The notes below the pieces were generated by a model. The model did no database searches and had not been told where the DNA came from. It saw only the letters and a list, made by a program, of their open reading frames with translations. Position numbers and translations under genes: made by a program. A DNA stretch of 64,000 nucleotides from Bactericera cockerelli (taxonomy: Eukaryota; Arthropoda; Insecta; Hemiptera; Triozidae), in NCBI GenBank assembly GCA_024516035.1, contig CM044960.1, forward strand, positions 20,724,668 to 20,788,667, written 5' to 3'. Positions 23,201-35,200 of this stretch are shown piece by piece. Numbering within the stretch: position 1 is the first letter of the stretch; each line of letters begins with the position of its first letter.

Positions 23201-26200
23201 AAACAAATCATGTACAGATGACCATCAATAAACCATTTTGCTCTCCTGAAAAAATAAAATATAAATGTGGCTTACGTTGGAGAGTATTGTGAATTTAATT
23301 TAAAAAAAAAAAGCATTAACTTCGCCCGGATTACAATACATTGTACATTTAAATTTAAATATTTTTTTTCTATATCTTATTTTGTAAATATTGTAATTTT
23401 TTTATCTTTGTTAATAATTTATTGTTGTTTGTTTTGTATAAAAAATAAAGTGTAAATAAATAAATAAAACGAGTGCGTTTGTGTGTGTGTGTTTGTGTGG
23501 GCCTTACCTTCCCGCCTCATTGTACGCCCAGGCACCATGCTTGTTGGAGAGAATATTGGAGACCTTGTCCAGGATTCGACCCGCCGTTCCTTGGTCCCTC
23601 CTCCTGGCGGCTGATATCAGATGATCGCACAGCCTCTCTTCATCCCTCCTCTCTTGCAGGGTCTGGGCACAGTGGGACTGGAACATACGAGTAGGATATT
23701 AGGCCTGGTTTAGTAATCGTCTAGAGTTCATCGTTAGAGCCACTAGGTTTATCCACGCAATCAACCAATTGTCTTAAGAAGTGGCGTTAATTAAATAAAA
23801 ATAGCTTTAAATATTAGACCTTTTCTTAAAAAGTCAAAGAGTAAATTTAACTATAAATGTGGGATTGGGGAGCTAAATTTTAATTATATTATTATAGTAT
23901 GCTTTAATAGGAGGACAAAGTACAATGTTAACAGTATAAAATTAAGAAAAAACAAACAGATGACAAAATAAATAGGTAAGAAAGAAAATAACACTAATGT
24001 CCTACCTAAAGGGCGGGGTTATTGCCTGTGGCAATCTCTTTCACCCAACCCTTTAATTCAACAGGGAAACCCTCATGAATCTGATGTTTGCCTTTGAGTG
24101 ATTTAGGGGTAAGTCTATCACTATTTTATAAATTCCTTTAAAAAAATACTATAATAGCTGAAAGTGTATAACTACAAATCAATGCACTACTAACTTCAAA
24201 CTCTGCATGTTTGAGGACATCATCCGCCCTCATTCTGTTGAGGATGAACTCTGCTTCGTTGGCAACCCGTACTATATGATCCTTCATGGCGTGGGAGAGA
24301 AGTCTGGAAGACAAGTCATATTTGTACAAAATTAGATTTAATGATTCTTTAAATCATTAAATGAAAAATTAAATAGTTTTGACCGGCATTAGCATAGATA
24401 AATATTATGGAAGTCACTAAGACATTATGTGTCCGGTTGATCCACAAAGGACTTCGTGACATTACCAAAATTATATACTTGTAAAACCGAGACCCATTTA
24501 CTAACTAACTACTCGTAATTCATTGAATGACTGATCACACGTATGATGATAAATGTTAGAAAGCAAAGATTTTGCGTTAAGGTTTCTATTTGTTTCTGAT
24601 TTTCCTTTTTATTGTATAGGTATATTGTTTCCATTTTTTCATTGTTATAATAATTATTTGTATTGTACATACTCGTATGTCTTTTTATATCAAATAAAGT
24701 GTTTAATAATAATAATATGAAATAACAACTCACCTGCCCTCGTTGATAAGCTCTATGAAATAACAACTCACCTGCCCTCATTGATAAGCTCTATGAAATA
24801 ACAACTCACCTGCCCTCATTGATAAGCTCTATGAAATAACAACTCACCTGCCCTCATTGATAAGCTCTATGAAATAACAACTCACCTGCCTTCATTGATA
24901 AGCTCTATGAAATAACAACTCACCTGCTCTCATTGATAATCTCTATGAAATAACAACTCACCTGCTCTCATTGATAAGCTCTATGAAATAACAACTCACC
25001 TGCTCTCATTGTTAAGCTCTATGACATAACAACTCACCTGCCCTCATTGATAAGCTCTATGACATAACAACTTCACCTGCCCTCATTGATAAGCTCTATG
25101 ACATAACAACTCACCTGCCCTCATTGATAAGCTCTATGAAATAACAACTCACCATGCCTTCATTGATAAGCTCTATGAAATAACAACTCACCTGCTCTCA
25201 TTGATAATCTCTATGAAATAACAACTCACCTGCTCTCATTGATAAGCTCTATGAAATAACAACTCACCTGCTCTCATTGTTAAGCTCTATGACATAACAA
25301 CTCACCTGCCCTCATTGATAAGCTCTATGACATAACAACTCACCTGCCCTCATTGATAAGCTCTATGACATAACAACTCACCTGCCCTCATTGATAAGCT
25401 CTATGAAATAGCAACTCACCTGCCCTCATTGATAAGCTCTATGAAATAACAACTCATTGGAGATAGGAAAAAAGATGATAGAGAAGACAGGGAACACACA
25501 ATCGATGAGTCACCTAGTAGCTAAAATAAGCATGACAATCCAGAGAGGTAATGCTGCCAGCGTGTTAGGAGCATTGCCATCAGAAGAATTGACTTCAATG
25601 TTCTATCTGTAACTTTTAATAAAACACATTTATCGATATTAATTTTAAACAACTCACCTGCCCTCATTGATAAGCTCTATGACATAACAACTCACCTGCC
25701 CTCATTGATAAGCTCTATGACATAACAACTCACCTGCCCTCATTGATAAGCTCTATGACATAACAACTCACCTGCCCTCATTGATAAGCTCTATGACCTA
25801 TGACATAACAACTCACCTGCCCTCATTGATAAACTCTGTAGCGTGCGCAATGCTATACTAAATGCTGTACTATAATCTTTTCATGTTTGTTAAATTATGT
25901 ATTATGTATAATGAATTCTACGGATAAGATATCTAATGTCTACTGATCTCGCCCTAAATTATCTTTAGGTGTAGACAATAATTTGGTTTTGTTTATTTGT
26001 GAAGGTAAATACGAATTGTTTTCGTGTTTGTTTATTTATGTTTATTTAAATCAATAGTTAGGTGATTTTCGTCAATTTATATTAATTATTATTACGTATT
26101 TAAAAACAATTTCATTGATTATTGTAATATATTTAAAAAGATTGGTCTGAGAGCAGCTATTTAGCTAATGTTTTACAGATTTTTGTTTCAAGTTACCATG

Positions 26201-29200
26201 TATTTTTGTGCCAACCATTGTAATATTTTGTGTTTAAAAATAAATACAATTATTTTTTATCTATCTATCAACCAACTCACCTGCCCTCATTGATAAGCTC
26301 TATGAAATAACAACTCACCTGCCCTCATTGATAAGCTCTATGGAATAACAACTCACCTGCCCTCGTTGATAAGCTCTATGAAAGCCAGACCCGCATGCTT
26401 CTGCAGCGAGGTCTGCCACTCCTGGGAGCAGAGCAGCATGACCAGCTCCACCACGGAATGGGACTGCTTGAATGTGACCAGGCCCTTGCCTTCCAGCAGC
26501 AGCTCCTGCCCGTGTGTGCCCACCTGGAGTCATTAATAATAATTCCGTGTCCGTGAGATAGGTATTGATACCTAAATCACGGTGTTGAGAGGATTATATG
26601 GACGCCCAGATACAATGTCTAGGCTCCTTTCATTTTTTTATTTTATTTTTTTAAAAAATTCACGGAGAAATCTCCATTATACAAGTACATTAGTTGTCCA
26701 TTAATTCTATTTGGTTTTAACGTCCTGACTTGAGGTAGACAGGACGGGGGTTTTATCTTCCATTCGCTGGGAATCGTACCAGCTACCCACATTAACCTCA
26801 CCCAGCCTGGGTAGGGCCGGAATTGCCAGCCTCACATGTTTCGGGGGGAACAGAATTGTCTGTGCGAAAAGTCTGCTCCAACCGGGAACCGAACTCAGGA
26901 TATCTGGACTACGGGCAGTAGTCACAACCGTTACGCCACGGAGACTGGCCTGGAGTCATTGGTTCAGTATCATAACTCTGGAGGGAATTCATTAAACCCA
27001 CCTAAAGCCGGCCACACACGTACAATGTACATATTACATATATGCATGTATGGGCGTGTGTAGCGAAAAAATATCACGAGCCCGTTTAAAGTCTATTGAC
27101 TGTTCTTGCATGCAAGTCATGTATGCATGTACGTATGTGACCGGCTTTAAGAATAACAAGTTCTCAAAGCTGGAATTGAATGCGATAATAGCAATACCAT
27201 ATGATAAGATATTCTTTTCTCCACCGGAATTATTTTAAAAGTCAATTTTCAGAACTACAACATTGCATCGAACACTTACTCGTACATCCAGAATTTAGTT
27301 TTTCTGTAGTGCTAAATTAACCAAACACCATTGAAGCCTGAGGCACACAACAAATGGTGCCTCCAGCACGTCTTCTGGAGCATGCTACATAACTCTTATT
27401 GTACAAGAAATTTGAAACTAATTTTCCTCATGTTCGTTTTGGTTACAATAGTGTTGACGCATGCGGACGAAAGCGTTTTTCGGTCCGATGTGTCCACCCT
27501 ATATATTTATTATTCTATGTAGGTACTTATCTGTTATCTTGTTTTTCCTTATAGGCATGGCCTTCAATGTATTTTACCTAACCATATTATAAAACCGAGG
27601 CATGGCCTACATTGTATTTTACCTAACCCTACTATAAACCCAAGGCATGGCCTTCAATGTATTTTACCTAACCCTAGGGGAGGAATTTGACATTTCCCAC
27701 GCATGCTCCATTGTAGTATACAATCGAACCAGGAGTTGCCTTTAGGCAAGTCTTGACGCATGCTTCATGTTGCTTACCAGCGTGCGGGAGAGGAAGGGCG
27801 CGAAGTCGAGCATGATCTCCCGCAGGAGGGGGCACACGGAGCCCAGGGCGGCCTCCAGCTTCTGGGTGAGACAGGCCTCGCGGGTGAGGGGCGGGGGCGG
27901 GGGCGGCAGGTGCTGGGCGAGGGGGGGCGGGGGCGGGGAGGAGGGCAGGGGGGGCGGGGCGCCCTGGGGCACCGCGAGCACGGAGATCTCGGCCCGGGGC
28001 TTCTCTCCCCGCTGCAGCCCGGCCCCCGCGTCTCCTGAGGGGAAAGCCAAGAGGCGTGTGTCAGCTTTTTATACTGCTGTTGTTGTTGTAGCCAGCTTGG
28101 CTACAGCTGGAGGGGTGAGTGATGGTCTCCAGCCAACTTTATTTCAAAGTTGGCTCGTCCTGATCCACATATTTCTATGTGCGATCAACCATCATGACTT
28201 ACTTATTTATAATCATACTGCCCAAATGCACAGCTCAGGGATATACTCACTTATTTCTAATCCATGTCGCTGAATGGTGGTAAAACCAAATTAATTGAAA
28301 TTTAGACGAAGACTCCTTTTTTAATGTGGGTGAAAAATACTAACTACTTTGTTGGTTTGTGCAGAGACATGTCTCACAGAGCTGGTTCAAGTGTTCCCTT
28401 AGAAATAAGCAGATCCCCCCCAGCTTAGTCATAGAAATAAACCAAAGAAATAAAATATTTAACAGGGCCTTATTTATTTTATCCTTCTAAGTACAACAGA
28501 TATTGTACTTTCAAGGGGATTTTAATGAAAAAAAAAAATGTAAAAGGAAATTAAATACATTCCTTCCTTCCACCTGATTCACTTGACCTCGTTTATGTTG
28601 AATTTCCTTTTAAAATAATAATACATAATAACTATTCGGGCATTGAACACCAGCTGATCACAGCTGATGAAAGTTTTATTAAAAGCGGATAAATGTTTCA
28701 GGAAGGTTGAAAATAAAAACAATATAGTCAAACTCGAACAATACATTCAGAATTCATAGCTATATGAATTCATAGCTATAGTTTCAAGAGTATATCACGT
28801 TTGTCTTGTTTTCTTTAGAGTTACAAAGCGAAAGTTTTCTTCATCAGATGCGGGATGTGGCACAATCTCCATTACCTCTTTGTATTTCCTCCTGAAGACT
28901 GCTGCTGTCTTCATTCAAGTTGACATCACTCCAGGTTTCATCGGCCATGCTGTTGCTTAGCTTGTTGTGTCTGTGGGTTTCATTCTGATTGTCTGTTTCA
29001 TTGGTGCCTGTGCTCTCCACATCACTGGCTACACTGTTCGCTTCTTCAGAACCACTCTGAGGAGAGGTAGAATAAGATGTGCCGTTAGTGAAACAGAAAT
29101 TTGACTAGTTTTAATGACCGCCATTATCATGGATAGTTTACTTTGTCAGTTTAGGACATGGAGTTCTTTTATGTTAACTTCTGCGGTAGGAGACCACAGT

Positions 29201-32200
29201 TTAAGGCGAAATTAATAAATTATACTTGAGGCAAAATTAAAAAATCACTGAGTAAAATAAACCAGATCTGATGGAAATGAAAACAGTGTGAACATGCTCA
29301 CTACATATGTATGTAGGTCAGTACTTGGTCTGGTGCACTGCCGTGAATATGCTACATATTCAGTGTATGCAATATGTTTGCCTGATTAGAGTGACTAGGT
29401 CCAAATGAACGCGCTCAGTAGATTTGTCTTCTTTTGTACGACAAATGCATACTGAGAAAAATATGGAAACTTCAATTAACAAAACATCGGAAATCCCAAG
29501 GGTTCGTACATAGATAGGTATCATTACCTTGAGAGTGTGCATATGTTGAGAGTAGTGTCGCCCCACAGACAGGTTGGGATTAACACCTTCGCTGCCTCCA
29601 GATTGAGACTCTAGCTCGTACTGCTGTAAAAAAAAAGGAGTGGACGTGTTGAAAATGAAGTGATAATTTTTTTTTAACTATCTGATTGAATTTTTTTGTA
29701 TCAAACTTTTTTATATCTTATATCATGTGAATAGGGATATATAAAACAAAATTTTAATATTTTATCAAACCAAGTATTGCAAAAACCGTACTTGAAAAAT
29801 CTTTTTTCTATAAAATGAACTTACCTTCATAGAAGGGGACTGAGCTCCAGAAAGGACGGAAGAATTATTTTCATGTACAACAATCACATCAAACTCAGGA
29901 TCTTCTGAAATATGAACGGAAATAACTTTGGTTATAACAACAGTTGATTAACTTAATACTTAACAGCAATAGTTTGATCAATATAATCATTGTTCTAATA
30001 TTTTTTTTTCAAACATTGAGAAATTATTTTGTTTTTTAAAAGAAATGAAACTACCCCACTAAAGAAGACTATACTGCCTTAGTGTGGGATAGCAGCATTA
30101 GATATTTGTTACCTATTATATCTATGATGTACAATTATTAATGCAAATAAATTACAAATTACAAAAATGGAAAAAATATTTTCACACCAAGAATCTCGTT
30201 ACTAATAATTGATTTGTTTGAGTATGAAGCATTGTAGCTAGAGTCAAAAAGAAATGTGAACACGGAAGGTAAAGTGAAAATCCACGAGTCATTTGTTTTA
30301 TTTGTGACTTATTCAATCTTTTTAACATTCTTCAATAAGCGCAGATGTCTCATACGAAGTGATACATAAATGGCATCTAACTACAGATAAGGAGATCATA
30401 GGCAACATGAAATCTATTTTCATAATATCCATGCATATAAAAAGACAAAAAGCTGCATGAATATTGTTTTGGTTCAGTAAATCACAAAGAAGTTTTGGCT
30501 TGACAAAGCTGTGCTGTGTTAAGTGAAGAGATGTGGTGATATGAAAAATAAAATAAATATAAACCATAAAAGTATAAGCATTCAATACCCCCCCATTTTT
30601 CAAATTATTTCTGGTTTTGGGAATCTTTATACGGGCGAATGGACAAACGCCCGATAGGTTCCAGTTCATGCAGAATATGTGTGTTGTGTCAAAACAAAAA
30701 ATAGTTACTTCACATATTGAGGCTGTTCAAATAAGTAAATGTATGTGCTACACGCTATGGTATGTGTTTGAGGGAGGTAATAAATATGAGAGTTAGCCAA
30801 CCTCGTCAAAATATACTGGTGCTACATTTAAATTGACTAAAAAACAATAATGCAATGGCTTATATTTTACTTTACAAGTAAAACTAATAACGAACAAAAT
30901 ATTTTTATCAAAACTAATAATTTTAAGGCTAATATTGTGACTAAAATAGCAAAATAAAAAACAAGCACACAATGCAGGAGGAACTAATCAGCTACTTGAG
31001 AATTTCAACAACACTAGGGCAAAAGATAATAATAAATTAGTGAAAACTTGCAACATCAACATAGGAGTTACTGAAAACTTGGTTCAAACCGTACAGCACA
31101 CAATGCGGTGGTACCAAGAGCTAGGGATATGTGTGTACCTGAGGAGGTGAAGGCCCCTCCCCCAGGGCGGGGGGAGGCGGCGGAGGGGAGGAACTGGGGG
31201 TAGACGTGGTGACTCCACTGGGCGAACAGAGGCCTACCTCCGCCTCCAGAGCAGTCTGGAGGTGGTTCAGTGTTTTTTGTTATTATTACAAGTACATTTA
31301 ATCTGCCAACCACCATTGTAAAATCTTCACTGATAAATACAATTATCTTTAATCTTTATATTCTATTCTATTCTATTTTAAGTACATTTTAACATTACAA
31401 CACTTTTCATCATGTACGATACGAGAGATGGAGGTTTGTTTTATTTCGAAAATCCAAATGATCTCTGCATCAAGTGTGCCACTTGAAGCAGCTCAACTCC
31501 AGGCAGAATTTAATTTAAGGTACCTACATTTAAAAATCCTCTATTTAAAGGTACAATAAATTAAAATTCAATTCTCATCATGGAAGTAAACCATTACGAC
31601 TTGAAAATTGGTAATTGAGAAGTACTTTTTTTTCTTCTTCTTTCTTTCTCAAAGGTAAAAAGACACAAGTTTTAATTTAGCCACTCAATAGACCTAACGA
31701 GGCTCAGTTAAAACAAGGTTTTATATCATGACTTGTCCATCGTATTCATTCAGGTATGAATGATGTCTGTATTGTGAATAAGCCTGAATGCATCACTAAA
31801 ATCTTGATGGTGCATAAAATTGGGACCTATCGAAAAAAAAAAAAAAAATAGAATCGAACCCTCTTATTTTAATAATACATTATCTGAGAGAAATATAACA
31901 GGTACAAAAAGGCATGACCGGATTGACCATTACGTTTAATTTAAATTCAGTCCCGTTGCAAAGTACGAGTAGAGAGCTAGTGGGGGGGAAACTCACCCTC
32001 ATGGGCCTGGTTGTTACTCTGGCTCAGGGGAGGACTCAGGGCTCGGGGCAGCAGAGGGGGAGGCTCCAGTATGTCTCGGTACTTGGAAACCATGAGGACA
32101 CTGATGAAGTACACCACAGCCAGGGACAGGAATTGCGCCTGACGGGAAGAGAAGACATATTCCACGGTTAGCATATTGGGACTACCTGTCTTGCGCTGAC

Positions 32201-35200
32201 AGTCTAAATAAAGCACTACTTATACTCATACATATTCCACTGTTAGCATCATGGGACTACCTGTCTTGCGCTGACAGTCTAAATAAAGCACTACTTATAC
32301 TCATACATATTCCACTGTTAGCATCATGGGACTACCTGTCTTGTGCTGACAGTCTAAATAAAGCACTACTTATACTCATACATATTCCACTGTTAGCATC
32401 ATGGGACTACCTGTCTTGCGCTGACAGTCTAAATAAAGCACTACTTATACTCATACATATTCCACTGTTAGCATCATGGGACTACCTGTCTTGCGCTGAC
32501 AGTCTAAATAAAGCACTACTTATACTCATACATATTCCACTGTTAGCATCATGGGACTACCTGTCTTGTGCTGACAGTCTAAATAAAGCACTACTTATAC
32601 TCATACATATTCCACTGTTAGCATCATGGGACTACCTGTCTTGCGCTGACAGTCTAAATAAAGCACTACTTATACTCATACATATTCCACTGTTAGCATC
32701 ATGGGACTACCTGTCTTGTGCTGACAGTCTAAATAAAGCACTACTTATACTCATACATATTCCACTGTTAGCATAATGGGACTACCTGTCTTGCGGTGAC
32801 AGTCTAAATAAAGCACTACTTATTCTCAAACAATCAAAAATATTCCACACGCCTATGGTTACAAAGTACAGAAAAAGATTGGTTGAATCACTGGAAACCT
32901 GAATCATGAGAAGCTTCGTCCATCTCGACGGTTGGCAAATGCAATAGTGCAACATTGCACTCCCTTTAATGAATTTTTTCTTGTTGATTTTGATTAAAAA
33001 CTTGAATACGAAAATTAATTAAAAGTGTATTTCTTAAGATTTATAAAATTCCAATTTGAACCCTCATAATAGTGGCTATATCCGACCCAACCAAGGTTGC
33101 ATAAATTTTAGTTGATTTTTCTTGTTGGGAGACGTTAAACACGGAGAAGACTAGTGTCTCGCTAGCGGACTATAAACAGAGAACTGACTAGCCAACCCTT
33201 ACAAGCCAGGCTAGCTTGCAGATTTCAAAGGGTTTAATGGCTTATAAAAAAAGTCCAAGTCCTCACGATAGTTGATCGCACATAGAATTATGTGGTTCAG
33301 AAAAATAAAGTTGGCTGGAGACCATCATTCCCCCTCCAGCTGTAGCCAACCCGGCTACAAAAACAATAAGTTTTAGTAGATGGTTTGTGAGTTTCCATCA
33401 AATGAAAGGTAAAAATGACATCCCAAATGATTTCTGATTTTCTACTACAAACTACAAACAACTGTGGGACTAGTAAATTTGTACTTCAGTGCAAAGAAGT
33501 ACACTAGCAGTTAAAGAAACACACTGAGTTTTTTTTACCCATTGTGTACCATGGGTATCATATATGATTATGTTTTCTCGCTACCTGATTATCAGATATG
33601 ATAGGGGTTATCCTTATCTTAGAGGCTGGTTATCAAATGTGTTAGACAATATAACATAATTTGCATGCTTAGCGGATTCCATAATTGGGTATCACATGTG
33701 ATAGACTCGGAAAGTAAAGTAAAAATTATTAATTATCACAGGAAACCTGTGTATCATATGTGATAGACAGCTGAAATCGATTGAATTGAGCCTGATCTCC
33801 TGGGGTTATCAGGTTAAAAGGGCCCGGTACACAATGGGTTAAATAATAGAACATTACAATCTAGTGATTACCTGTTTGCTCTCCTCTATATCCCGGTAGA
33901 TGGCAATAGAGCATTACAATCTAGTGATTACCTGTTTGATCTCCTCCATATCCGGTAGATGGCAATAGAACATTACAATCTAGTGATTACCTGTTTGATC
34001 TCCTCCATATCCCGGTAGATGGCAATAGAACATTACAATCTAGTGATTACCTGTTTGCTCTCCTCCATATCCCGGTAGATGGCGGCGCGCAGTCTGTTCA
34101 CATCCATGTCTTGCAGGAGCTTGTGCAGATCCTTCACCGGGGAGCTGGAGCTAGTGGGACCTCCGGGCACATCATTCGCGTTCTGGACACCCGGGACGTG
34201 GAATATGTCATTAGAAATACAATGCTACACGTTATTTTTTTTTTAAAACAACATTTCCATTTATTTGACTAAGATAAACTATAACAATAAAAAATAATAG
34301 GAAGGTACACCCGTCTTCAAAGTTAAAAACTGTGAAGAAGACGGGGAGTTTGGATAATTAGTTAATTACGTATCTATGCTTTTTCCAGATAATTATTATA
34401 GTTATTAGTTCTTTTTTCCACATTTAATTGAAAAAGTCAAACTAATGGCTGCACAGTTTATAAGTCTGAAAGATTTTTATGGTCATTGACGAATTCAGTA
34501 AGAGCAAAGCTATGAAACAGGATTAGATTAACACTATCACTTAACTCAGACTATAGTGCTTTGTGATAGGTTGAAATTCGCACTAAAGGGTGTCCTGTAA
34601 CCCGTTCCAGAAACACTTTTTACTCTCCAAATCTTCGTTTCAATTGTCACACAACGCACTCTGATTGGTTAATTTGAATGCAATGACCAATCAGAGTGCG
34701 TTGTGTGACAGTTGAAACGGAGATCTGGAGAGTAGAAAGTGTTTCTGGAACGAGTCGTGTGGTCAACTGGTCATGAGTTAATCAATCAGTGTATTTGTAT
34801 GGCTGATTTACGTAAAGCCATTGCGTCCGCTTGGTGATCGAGTGTAATATGTCATTGCGTGTTTAGTGACCTGACCTTCTTAAGAGTTTTTATTTAAGAT
34901 CACATGGGGGAAAATTATTTGGCACTGCAAAATAATAGCATATATGTAGTAATTGTTTTTTTTTTTTTTAATTTATTATGTAATTTTAGAATTATTGTTT
35001 AACTAACTTGCATCCCAACCTCTATTGTAAACTCTTATTGAGAAATACAATTATATTTCTATTCTATTTAAGATCACATAATGACTGAAAGCAGTTCAGT
35101 GGTTCTAATTATTATTCTTTTACCTTGGGTGAGGTCTGGGCTCCTCGTATCAGACTCTGCAGGTGGGCATTCTTGGTGGCATTGTTATAGCCGGGGGAGT

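Larger units (their letters stand above)
24720..26356 (-). repeat. Array B: about 26 copies of exon 24 end plus donor, in three blocks
   Basis: The 38-bp unit reads, in transcript sense, as the exon end from TTTCATAGAG to GGGCAG followed by GTGAGTTG. Blocks lie at 24720-25455, 25651-25851 and 26272-26356, split by about 195 bp and 420 bp of unrelated AT-rich sequence. A run of variant units near 24889 recurs in order near 25155, a higher-order duplication. Confidence 0.95.

Noticed and set aside
24720..25455. Regularly spaced repeats resembling a CRISPR array
   Set aside because: Direct tandem units without unique spacers in an animal genome; they are exon-end duplications.
27767..28273. 168-codon Gly/Arg-rich plus-strand frame
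   Set aside because: Antisense of GC- and proline-rich exon 23 running into repeat X.
30322..30669. 115-codon minus-strand frame in an intron
   Set aside because: No recognisable motif, AT-biased residues, no splice support.
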